12,167 nt of DNA from Nitrospinota bacterium. Lineage in GTDB: Bacteria > Nitrospinota_A > JADGAW01. Every line of letters starts with the position of its first letter. Position 1 is the stretch's first letter. The notes below the pieces were generated by a model. It worked only from the letters and a program-made list of their open reading frames with translations. It was not told the origin of the DNA and searched no databases. This document shows, piece after piece, positions 5,916-12,167 of the stretch. The stretch is taken from positions 1 through 12,167 of the forward strand of contig JADGAW010000041.1 of assembly GCA_015231815.1 (NCBI GenBank). The letters are read 5' to 3'. The position numbers and the translations under genes were made by a program.

Positions 5916-6249
5916 CTCCGCATCCTCCATCCGGCATTTCATGGCTGCAACCTGAACAGGAAGAACCTTCCGGCATCGCTTCTTTCCGTTCTTCCCTCAA
6001 ACGTTGTAATGCTTCAGGGTTGGTGGTAAGTTGCACATAGGTAATATTAAGGGCATCAGCATATTTTTGTTTTATAACCGAATCCTCAGCATCGATGAAT
6101 TTCGCATCTATTTGATCTTTTAATGACCTGAATTTCCATAACAGACTGGTTCTCATTAAGCGAACTTTATTGGGATCGTAGGGAACGCCAAGGTATTCGA
6201 AGAATTCCTCTGCACTTTCCAGTTCCTGCATTTCTTCAATTAACGACAT
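5884..6249 (-). CDS. nifW: Nitrogenase-stabilizing/protective protein NifW
   Basis: A 121-residue protein. Residues 1-90 are the NifW domain: an acidic helical start, AEEFFEYLGVPYDPNKVRLM (13-32), then LLWKF and a long helix ending LREERKE. NifW binds the MoFe protein and is linked to its protection from oxygen or its late maturation. The C-terminus carries a short cysteine/histidine-rich tail (Cys98, Cys101, His103, Cys110) that overlaps the start of nifZ and may bind metal; this is inference. A GAGG sits before the ATG at 6249. It follows nifE after a 274-base gap containing repeats and is translationally linked to nifZ by overlap. Confidence 0.88.
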   Translation of the reverse strand: MSLIEEMQELESAEEFFEYLGVPYDPNKVRLMRTSLLWKFRSLKDQIDAKFIDAEDSVIKQKYADALNITYVQLTTNPEALQRLREERKEAMPEGSSCSGCSHEMPDGGCGDVSVPAGLES

Positions 6250-6270
6250 TTTTTTGCCTCACTTGTTAAA

Positions 6271-6325
6271 TAGCCCATTCAGGGCTTGTTAGTTAATACA
6301 TCTCTCCTAGGGCGTTGACCTAGGC
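6271..6325. repeat. Solo REP unit between nifE and nifW
   Basis: A single copy of the first two hairpins of the array unit: AGCCCATTCAGGGCTTG and CCTAGGGCGTTGACCTAGGCTG. They are in the same order and orientation as in the 4428-4918 array, with similar spacing. It shows that the REP family has spread beyond the transposase locus. Confidence 0.8.
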
Positions 6326-6337
6326 TGTTAAAAGCTA

Positions 6338-6371
6338 AACCCCTCTTACTCCCTCTTTATCAAAGGGTTAA
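6338..6371. repeat. C-rich hairpin remnant
   Basis: AACCCCTCTTACTCCCTC followed by TTTATCAAAGGGTT. It resembles the C-rich CCCTAACCCCTCCC element at 9741-9776 and can fold weakly through CCCT/AGGG and AACCC/GGGTT pairs. Confidence 0.4.
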
Positions 6372-6434
6372 GAAGGTATCTTTATTCCATTTAAAGAGAC
6401 ACAAAATTATGCGCCTCTATAGTTTTTCATTTCT

Positions 6435-6490
6435 ATGTTCATTCTTTGCTTGTTCAAAAGGTCGCAAAATAATGAGAGTATTTAAAATCT
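6435..6490. repeat. MITE-like repeat, copy C (internally deleted)
   Basis: The left end of the family (ATGTTCATTCTTTGCTTGT) is joined directly to the right end (TCAAAAGGTCGCAAAATAAT, then GAGAGTATTTAAAATC). About 140 bases of the interior found in copies A and B are missing. Confidence 0.75.
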
Positions 6491-6523
6491 TCTGTGTTAT
6501 CTGTGGCTTTGCAATTAAATTTA

Positions 6524-7864
6524 TTAAATACCTGCTTTTCTGACCAGCTTGAAAGCAGGACTTTCCAGAGCAGTCAGGATTGTTTTACCAAGGGTTACGT
6601 GTCCGGTGTATCCCGCAAAAGGAATGTGCCGTTCCTGATTAACATCAACAAATGGAATTCTTGCTTTTAGGGCAGTATATTGATTTCTTCCCCCTGCCAG
6701 CATTAAGTCAACGTTCATCGACCTGCAAAGTTCAAGAAGTTTTGAAGGTGCGCCTTCCGTTATCATCGTGGCATCATCTCCCATTAATTCCCTTATTCTC
6801 TGTTTGTCTTCTTCTGTTGATTTTTTTGTCCCGGTTGCAATTATTTCCATGCCAAGTTCCTGCAGGGCACCAACAACTGACCAGCTTTTTACTCCACCGG
6901 TATAGAGCAACACTTTTTTGCCGGAAAGTTTTGCTTTAAGAGCATCAAGTTCAGGCTTGACCTTTTCATACTCAGCTTTACAAACAGCTTTTGTTTTTTC
7001 CACAAGTTCCTGATTGTTCATATATTCTGCTATGGTCACAAGAGTTTTGGTGACGTTCTCAGAGCCATAAAAAGAACCCTCAAAATAAGGAATTCCATAA
7101 TCGTCTTTCATTCTTCGGGCAACGTTTAGCAACGCCCTTGAGCAAACCATCATATTCACCTGTGCCCGGTGCATCATAGCCACTTCTTTAAGTCTGGAAT
7201 CGCCACTTAAAGACGAAATCAAACGAATGCCCGCTTTATCCAGAACAGGTAAAACACCCCAGAGTTCTCCGGCAATATTAAATTCACCAATGAAATTTAC
7301 ATTATAAGGATGTTCTTCTTTTGGCTCTTCAGTACCAATAATATGTTTTAAAAGTGCATCTCCAGCAAGCCGGTTTCCAAAGTTTTTTGTTCCGGTAAAG
7401 CCTGGGGAATCTACAGGAACCACCTTTACGCCAAACTTTTCTGTTGCTGCCTCGCAGAGAGCTTCCAAATCGTCGCCGATCATAGAAGTTACGCAGGTTT
7501 GGTAAACAAAAATTGCCGGGGGATTATATTTTTTTGCTATTTCCTTGACCGCCTTAAAGAGCTTTTTTTCGCCACCAAAGACAACATCGTTATTGTTAAG
7601 GTTAGTGGTAAAAGCAGTGCGGTACATTGTTGGACCAGAGGTTAAAGCACCTCGATTATTCCATGTGTTACCCACGCATCCTATGGGACCATGAACAATA
7701 TGAGCCGCATCAGTTATGGGGACAAGGGTTATTTGTGCTCCATCGAAGGAGCATCCTCCTGCTGCTTTTCCCGGGGTTGGACGGGGGCAGGTTTTATCGG
7801 TTTTTTTTTCGTTATGGGAGCATCCGGGTTCCTGATATAACTCCCTAATTGTTGCTAAATTCAT
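6524..7864 (-). CDS. nifE: Nitrogenase FeMo-cofactor scaffold subunit NifE
   Basis: A 446-residue homologue of NifD that, with NifN, forms the scaffold on which the NifB-derived cluster is matured to FeMo-cofactor. Visible landmarks are the Cys-rich start and GGCSFDGAQ (Cys38), VHGPIGCVGN (Cys63), YQTCVTSMIGDD (Cys124), VCSRALLNVARRM and VLLYTGGVKSWSVVGALQELGMEI. The HSWDY-type histidine of NifD is absent, as expected for NifE. The start at 7864 is chosen because GGAGG lies eight bases upstream; a TTG start at 7879 would place that site inside the coding region. It lies 282 bases after nifK, with a MITE-like repeat and a strong hairpin between. Its usual partner nifN does not follow; the next gene is nifW. 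Confidence 0.95.
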   Translation of the reverse strand: MNLATIRELYQEPGCSHNEKKTDKTCPRPTPGKAAGGCSFDGAQITLVPITDAAHIVHGPIGCVGNTWNNRGALTSGPTMYRTAFTTNLNNNDVVFGGEKKLFKAVKEIAKKYNPPAIFVYQTCVTSMIGDDLEALCEAATEKFGVKVVPVDSPGFTGTKNFGNRLAGDALLKHIIGTEEPKEEHPYNVNFIGEFNIAGELWGVLPVLDKAGIRLISSLSGDSRLKEVAMMHRAQVNMMVCSRALLNVARRMKDDYGIPYFEGSFYGSENVTKTLVTIAEYMNNQELVEKTKAVCKAEYEKVKPELDALKAKLSGKKVLLYTGGVKSWSVVGALQELGMEIIATGTKKSTEEDKQRIRELMGDDATMITEGAPSKLLELCRSMNVDLMLAGGRNQYTALKARIPFVDVNQERHIPFAGYTGHVTLGKTILTALESPAFKLVRKAGI

Positions 7865-7902
7865 TTTTTTCGCCTCCAAAAGTTGGCGTCGCCATTATTA
7901 TT

Positions 7903-8100
7903 ATGTTCATTTTTTTGCTTGTCCAAAAAAACGAACCAAAAAAAAGACACTCTGATTTTGCGACCCTTCGGTAACCATTTCTCGCAAGAAAAAAGCCTTG
8001 CATTGCTGAGAACTCGCCAAAAGACGGCTCAAACAATCAGCAAAAAACGCAAGCCTCTTTTTTGCTCGAAAAGGTCGCAAAAGAAGAGTATCTTAAAAAC
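7903..8100. repeat. MITE-like dispersed repeat, copy B
   Basis: Same family and orientation as copy A. It begins ATGTTCATTTTTTTGCTTGTCC and ends about TATCTTAAAAAC. The inner inverted repeat is GACACTCTGATTTTGCGACC (7946-7965) against GGTCGCAAAAGAAGAGTATC (8073-8092). It fills most of the nifK-nifE spacer. The + strand frame through it is not considered a gene. Confidence 0.82.
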
Positions 8101-8110
8101 TCAGTGTTTG

Positions 8111-8136
8111 TTCCTCCCCTGAGAACAGGGGAGGAA
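8111..8136. other. Perfect 11-bp hairpin just after nifK
   Basis: TTCCTCCCCTG, loop AGAA, CAGGGGAGGAA. It begins 10 bases past the nifK stop on the - strand. No U-run follows, so it is more likely an mRNA-stabilising or processing structure, or a repeat, than a simple terminator. Confidence 0.65.
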
Positions 8137-8146
8137 ACCGTTTCGT

Positions 8147-9670
8147 TTATCTGACCATATCAAGGTTGAAGGTAGCTTTGTTATCAAGATCATCAAGGAG
8201 GGTGTTAACCGTCCAGTTGAGAATATTAATAACACCTTCGTAACCAAAAACAGGGTATCTGTGAAGATGATGTCTGTCGAATATAGGAAATCCAATTCTT
8301 ACCAACGGAATATCAAATTCCTTTGCTAATTGCTTTCCGTGAGTACTTCCTACAATAAAGTCAACTGCCTCATCAGCAATTAACGACCTAAGGTGCCAAA
8401 GGTCATGACCAAAATGCACAGTGGCATTTTTACCAAAGGTTGTTTCATCAAGTTTCTTTTGAAGAGTTCTTCCAACTTTTTTTGTTGCAGTTGTAATAAC
8501 AATATGACTTGGCTCAGCTCCCATTTCCATGTAGAAATCAACCAATGCCTCAACATAACTTGGATCACCGAAGATAGCAAACTTTTTTCCATGAAGGTAG
8601 TAGTTTGAATCAGCCATTGCATCCAGTGCTCTGCCTCTAGCTTTTTCCAACTCTGCACTTACCGGCTTTCCGGTAATTTCACTTACTTTTCCAAGAAAAG
8701 CGTCAGTTCCGTCAATTCCTAAAGGGACAATCATTTCCAAAGGTTGCTCCCAATCATCTTTGATGAAAGTTTTTGAAACTTTTGGAGTACTGTCTGGTAA
8801 TAATGAAAAAGTTGCTTTAGCATTTTTAGCTTCTTTTACTTCTTCAATGGTGGTTCCACCAGAGTACATGTGGTAGGTTCCGTCCATTGGAGTATCCAGA
8901 ATATCGCTGTTATCACCAAGTATTGTGTATTCAACGCCCATGCTTTCAAGCATTTTTTTAATTTCACGAATATTACCGACACTGTAGCCATCGTAACCAG
9001 GAATGATATTAATTTTTCCGTTATCAGTTTCGCTTTTCTCAATCTTGTTGGTTAAGTAGAACAAAATCCCTCTCAACATATTGTCGTAACCAGTCAAATG
9101 ACTTCCTACAAATGAGGGCGTATGAGCAAACGGTGTTGGAAAATCTTCAGGTACCGCACCATCTTTTTTAGAGTTATTAATGAAGGCGTTTAAGTCGTCT
9201 CCAATAACTTCTGCCATACAGGTTGTGCTGACCGCAATCATTTTTGGTTTGTAAATTTCGTAGGCGTTCTTTAAACCAGCAACCATATTTTTTTGACCTC
9301 CGAAAACCGCTGCATCTTCTGTCATTGAATCGGAAACAGCCGCAAAAGGTTCTTTAAAATGTCGGTTAAAGTGCGATCTGAAATATGCAACACACCCTTG
9401 GGATCCATGAACATAAGGTAAACAGCCATCAAAACCTGAAGCAACTAATATTGCCCCGAGAGGTTGACAAGCCTTTGCCGGATTAATGGTCAAGGATTTC
9501 CTATCAAAGTTTTTTTCCTTGTATTCAGGAGACTTTGTGTAAGCAGCAACCTCAGCTACTTTTTCAGGAGCTGCCGCTGCTTCAAAAGCCTTCTTTTTCT
9601 CTTGCGAGACCTGGTAACGCTCTTCAGCGAAAACCGTGTTGTGATCTTTAATTACTAATGTATCGGACAT
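8147..9670 (-). CDS. nifK: Nitrogenase MoFe protein beta subunit NifK
   Basis: A 507-residue beta subunit of dinitrogenase, pairing with NifD to form the alpha2-beta2 MoFe protein that reduces N2. The three P-cluster cysteines are visible in KACQPLGAI (Cys68), GSQGCVAYFRSHF (Cys93) and STTCMAEVIGDDL (Cys151), and the nearby serine in HTPSFVGSHLTGYDN (Ser186). Length and the long charged N-terminus fit the proteobacterial-type group I enzyme (A. vinelandii NifK has 523 residues). The ATG at 9670 is preceded by GGAGG four bases upstream. It follows nifD after 141 bases filled with C-rich hairpins and a heptamer array. It is co-oriented with all other nif genes, so one operon with internal processing is likely. 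Confidence 0.98.
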   Translation of the reverse strand: MSDTLVIKDHNTVFAEERYQVSQEKKKAFEAAAAPEKVAEVAAYTKSPEYKEKNFDRKSLTINPAKACQPLGAILVASGFDGCLPYVHGSQGCVAYFRSHFNRHFKEPFAAVSDSMTEDAAVFGGQKNMVAGLKNAYEIYKPKMIAVSTTCMAEVIGDDLNAFINNSKKDGAVPEDFPTPFAHTPSFVGSHLTGYDNMLRGILFYLTNKIEKSETDNGKINIIPGYDGYSVGNIREIKKMLESMGVEYTILGDNSDILDTPMDGTYHMYSGGTTIEEVKEAKNAKATFSLLPDSTPKVSKTFIKDDWEQPLEMIVPLGIDGTDAFLGKVSEITGKPVSAELEKARGRALDAMADSNYYLHGKKFAIFGDPSYVEALVDFYMEMGAEPSHIVITTATKKVGRTLQKKLDETTFGKNATVHFGHDLWHLRSLIADEAVDFIVGSTHGKQLAKEFDIPLVRIGFPIFDRHHLHRYPVFGYEGVINILNWTVNTLLDDLDNKATFNLDMVR

Positions 9671-9697
9671 GATTCCTCCGTTATTATTGTTATAAAT

Positions 9698-9776
9698 TCC
9701 CCCTCACTTTACGGGGGAGCCTCGAAGGGTGATATTTGGATCACCCTCCCCTAACCCCTCCCATCAAGGGAGAGGA
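9698..9776. repeat. C-rich hairpin cluster between nifD and nifK
   Basis: Three small foldbacks in a row: TCCCCC / GGGGGA (9698-9718), the perfect GGGTGAT-ATTTGG-ATCACCC (9727-9746), and CTCCC-ATCAA-GGGAG within a CCTCCCCTAACCCCTCCC tract (9745-9776). Hairpins here could stabilise the upstream nifHD message or set the nifD/nifK ratio; this is inference. Confidence 0.6.
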
Positions 9777-9783
9777 ATAGAAT

Positions 9784-9818
9784 CTACTCTTTACTCTTCA
9801 CTTCTCACTTTTTACTGC
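9784..9818. repeat. Heptamer repeat array (5 units) at the nifD stop
   Basis: Units CTACTCT, TTACTCT, TCACTTC, TCACTTT and TTACTGC are head to tail. The nifD stop codon (9812-9814) lies in the last unit. It is the same kind of array as at 5454-5488. Confidence 0.65.
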
Positions 9819-11254
9819 TCTTTCCAGGGAGGAGTCATTTTCTTAAATACCGGGGCGTTAATTGCCATATCCATATCACGGGCAAAAATTTCAAAACCAT
9901 CATATCCGTGGTAAGGACCCGAGTAATCCCATGAATGCATCTGTCTGAAAGGTACACCCATTTTCTGGAAAACATACTTTTCCTTAACTCCTGAACCAAC
10001 AAGGTCTGGCTTAATTTTGTCAACAAATGTCTCAAGCTCGAAAGCCGTTGCATCATCGTAAATTAAGGTTGACTCTTTTGCTTCTTCTAAAGTTCTGTCG
10101 TAGTCATCGTTATGACCAAACTCGTATCCAGCTCCGACAATTTCCATACCGAGGTCTTCGTAAGCACCAATAACGTGACGAGGTCTTAATCCGCCAACAT
10201 AGAGCATTACTTTTTTGCCTTCCAACCTTGGCTTAAATCTGTCGATAATTTGCTGCATTCTGCCTTTGTACTTTTCGATAACTTTTTCTGCGTTAGCTTT
10301 AATTTTGTCGTCGAAATGTTCTGCAATTTTTCTTACCGATTCTTCAATTTTCGATGGACCAAAGAAGTTGTATTCCATCCACGGAATGCCGTACTTTTCT
10401 TCCATATGACGACAAATATAGTTCATTGATCTATAGCAATGAAGAAGGTTCAATTTCGCCTTATGGGTTGTCTGCATTTCGTTGAGGGTTCCGTCACCGC
10501 TCCATTGAGCAATAACCCGAAGTCCCATTTCCTCAAGAATAATTCTTGAAGCCCATGCATCACCACCAATATTGTAATCACCTACAATTGCTACGTCATA
10601 AGGAGTTTCGTCCTTTGGCTCAGCTTTACCAAGAGCATGATCCCGCACTGTGTCGTTTGCAATATGGTGTCCCAATGATTGAGAAACACCTCTAAAGCCC
10701 TCACACCTTACAGCAATAATTGGCATGTCAAGTTCTTTGCTCATTTCCTTGGCAACTGCCTCAATATCGTCTCCGATAAGTCCAATCGGACATTCAGACT
10801 GAATGGTTATTCCTTTTGCCAAAGGAAACATTTCCTTGATTTCCCTAAGAAGTTGCTCCAACTTTTTATCTCCGCCGAAAACAATATCTTTTTCCTGAAA
10901 ATCACTGGTAACCTGCATAACAACAAAGTTGTCAACACCGGCAGTTCCATTTGCATAATTTCTTCTGGTTCCCCAGCTATACTGACCACAACCAACCGGT
11001 CCGTGGGAAATATGCACCATATCCTTTACCGGTCCCCATACAACACCTTTGGAACCAGCATAGGCACAACCTCTAACGGTCATAACACCGGGTTGTGATT
11101 TTCTGTTTGCGGTAAGACACTTTGAGGTGTTTTCCATTTCAGAGTCGTTCATATACAAATGTTTACGACGCTCTTCCTTCACCTCTTCCGGATATGCATC
11201 AAGCACCTCGGAAATTAAAGCTTCTCCGCTTTCTTTTGTTAAATTCATTGCCAT
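9812..11254 (-). CDS. nifD: Nitrogenase MoFe protein alpha subunit NifD
   Basis: A 480-residue alpha subunit carrying FeMo-cofactor. P-cluster ligands are Cys63 (RGCAYAGSKG), Cys89 (GPVGCGQYS) and Cys155 (SECPIGLIGDD). Cofactor ligands are Cys273 (LHCYRSMNY) and His440 (RQMHSWDYSGPYHG). CEGFRGVSQSLGHHIAND, GDYNIGGD and GGLRPRHVIGAYEDLG are intact, so the enzyme should be functional. It has no insertion of the kind seen in clostridial NifD and no AnfD/VnfD signature, supporting a group I Mo enzyme. The start at 11254 has GGAGG five bases upstream; a second ATG two codons later is less well spaced. It follows nifH after 87 bases, without glnB genes between. Confidence 0.98.
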   Translation of the reverse strand: MAMNLTKESGEALISEVLDAYPEEVKEERRKHLYMNDSEMENTSKCLTANRKSQPGVMTVRGCAYAGSKGVVWGPVKDMVHISHGPVGCGQYSWGTRRNYANGTAGVDNFVVMQVTSDFQEKDIVFGGDKKLEQLLREIKEMFPLAKGITIQSECPIGLIGDDIEAVAKEMSKELDMPIIAVRCEGFRGVSQSLGHHIANDTVRDHALGKAEPKDETPYDVAIVGDYNIGGDAWASRIILEEMGLRVIAQWSGDGTLNEMQTTHKAKLNLLHCYRSMNYICRHMEEKYGIPWMEYNFFGPSKIEESVRKIAEHFDDKIKANAEKVIEKYKGRMQQIIDRFKPRLEGKKVMLYVGGLRPRHVIGAYEDLGMEIVGAGYEFGHNDDYDRTLEEAKESTLIYDDATAFELETFVDKIKPDLVGSGVKEKYVFQKMGVPFRQMHSWDYSGPYHGYDGFEIFARDMDMAINAPVFKKMTPPWKEQ

Positions 11255-11279
11255 TAAAACCTCCGTGTTTATCTATTTA

Positions 11280-11335
11280 GTTTTCTCCCTATAGTAAAAC
11301 TGATACAACAATTTACGTAAGGGAAAAGAAATGCA
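11280..11335. other. Imperfect hairpin in the nifH-nifD spacer
   Basis: TTTTCTCCCT can pair imperfectly with AGGGAAAAGA across the spacer. Stem-loops here are common in nif operons and help keep nifH transcript abundant. The pairing has a mismatch and a G-T pair, so it is only tentative. Confidence 0.3.
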
Positions 11336-11341
11336 TATTCA

Positions 11342-12167
11342 TTATGCTGCTGCTGCTTCGTCTGCTTTTTGTCCAACAAGAGACTCATCTTCAACTTCCA
11401 TAAATCCGTATTCCATGAGAAGTTCTTCAAGCTCTTCCATTTCCAATGGAGTTGGAATAACAAGTTTTTTGTTTTCGATAATGTTTTTTGCAAGCGTTCT
11501 GTATTCGTTTGCCTGATTAGCTTCAGGATTGTATTCAATAACTGTCATTCTTCTGATTTCAGCGTGCTGAACAACGTTATCTCTAGGAACAAAGTGAATC
11601 ATTTGTGTTCCCAGTTTTGCTGCAAGAGCTTCAATAAGATCTTTTTCCTTATCAACCATTCTGCTGTTACAAATAAGTCCGCCAAGTCTTACACTTCCTG
11701 ATTTTGCGTACTTCATAATACCCTTACAAATATTGTTAGCAGCGTACATTGCCATCATTTCACCAGAAACAACAATGTAAATCTCCTGTGCTTTGTTTTC
11801 TCTGATAGGCATTGCAAAACCACCACAAACAACATCACCAAGAACATCGTAGAAAACGAAATCAAGGTCTTCTTCATATGCACCTTCTTCTTCAAGAAAG
11901 TTAATTGCTGTAATAACACCACGACCTGCACAACCAACACCTGGCTCAGGACCACCTGCTTCGGTACACTTAACACCACCGTAACCTTCTTTCATAACAT
12001 CTTCCAATTCAAGATCTTCAACAGAACCAGCATCTGCTGCAAGCTGCATTACTGTATCCTGACATTTTGAATGAAGAATCAATCGGGTAGAATCGGCTTT
12101 TGGGTCACAACCAATAATTAATACCTTTTGCTTCGCTTCAGCGAGAGCAGCAACAAGGTTTTGAGTT
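11342..12167 (-). CDS. nifH: Nitrogenase iron protein NifH, N-terminus outside window
   Basis: The dinitrogenase reductase: a homodimer that uses ATP to pass electrons from its [4Fe-4S] cluster to the MoFe protein, and that also takes part in cofactor and P-cluster maturation. About 274 codons are present, beginning at TQNLVAALAEAKQK just after the P-loop, so about 20 N-terminal residues and the promoter are missing. Visible landmarks are GCDPKADSTR (switch I), GPEPGVGCAGRG (first cluster cysteine; the arginine is the usual ADP-ribosylation site) and VLGDVVCGGFAMP (second cluster cysteine). The sequence closely tracks A. vinelandii NifH. The C-terminal tail EVEDESLVGQKADEAAAA is slightly longer than usual. 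A TTG at 12082 is an internal Leu (RLILHSK), not a start. Confidence 0.97.
   Translation of the reverse strand, partial: TQNLVAALAEAKQKVLIIGCDPKADSTRLILHSKCQDTVMQLAADAGSVEDLELEDVMKEGYGGVKCTEAGGPEPGVGCAGRGVITAINFLEEEGAYEEDLDFVFYDVLGDVVCGGFAMPIRENKAQEIYIVVSGEMMAMYAANNICKGIMKYAKSGSVRLGGLICNSRMVDKEKDLIEALAAKLGTQMIHFVPRDNVVQHAEIRRMTVIEYNPEANQANEYRTLAKNIIENKKLVIPTPLEMEELEELLMEYGFMEVEDESLVGQKADEAAAA

Noticed and set aside
7865..7879. TTG start for nifE at 7879
   Set aside because: It would put the GGAGG ribosome-binding site inside the coding sequence; the ATG at 7864 is correctly spaced from it.
7883..8122. + strand 79-codon frame as a gene
   Set aside because: It is the translation of repeat copy B, antisense in the nifK-nifE spacer, with no ribosome-binding site or family resemblance.
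10679..11098. 139-codon + strand frame antisense to nifD
   Set aside because: It is a shadow of the strongly conserved nifD coding sequence with no independent evidence of being coding.
6250..11341. Sigma-54/NifA promoters inside the nif cluster
   Set aside because: I looked for TGGCAC-N5-TTGC-type sites on the - strand in the spacers and saw no convincing match; the main promoter is presumably upstream of nifH, outside the window.

Overview
The window joins two unlike regions on opposite strands. The left part (about 1-3680, + strand) is strongly AT-rich and holds five tightly packed or overlapping genes. The right part (about 4920-12167, - strand) is less AT-rich and is a molybdenum nitrogenase (nif) cluster. 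A REP-associated transposase and a tandem array of hairpin-rich repeats lie between them.

The organism is a diazotrophic bacterium. NifH, NifD and NifK look like the proteobacterial-type (group I) Mo nitrogenase, and there are no glnB genes between nifH and nifD. From memory, the repeat families (an IS200-like RAYT with GCCCTTTCAGGGC / CCTAGGGCGTTGCCCTAGG hairpins, heptamer arrays of the TTCACTT type, C-rich CCTCCCCT hairpins) resemble those in the spacers of many Bacteroidota genomes. The left genes also start behind A-rich leaders without Shine-Dalgarno sites. Bacteroidota is therefore my tentative guess. The strong GGAGG sites before the nif genes do not settle it.

Layout, left to right. 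(1) 2-3679: a P-loop nucleotide-kinase-like protein (5' end outside the window), a class I SAM methyltransferase, a SIR2-family protein, a divergent HAM1/ITPase-like protein and a Dam-type DNA adenine methyltransferase. This set of nucleotide- and DNA-handling enzymes with a SIR2 protein looks like a conflict (anti-phage) operon whose exact combination I do not recognise. (2) 3701-5129: two homologous copies of a small nif-associated (DUF683/CCE_0567-like) gene, the left one shortened. They are separated by the RAYT gene, its flanking inverted REP hairpins and a roughly 136-bp repeat array. (3) 5469-12167, read right to left: nifH (partial), nifD, nifK, nifE, nifW, nifZ and then the small DUF683-like gene. 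NifH, NifD and NifK make the nitrogenase. NifE is half of the NifEN cofactor scaffold. NifW and NifZ assist maturation or protection of the MoFe protein. nifN is not next to nifE and not in the window.

Every spacer downstream of nifD carries small repeats: a roughly 200-bp MITE-like element (two long copies and one internally deleted copy), short C-rich hairpins, heptamer arrays that overlap gene ends, and a lone REP unit.
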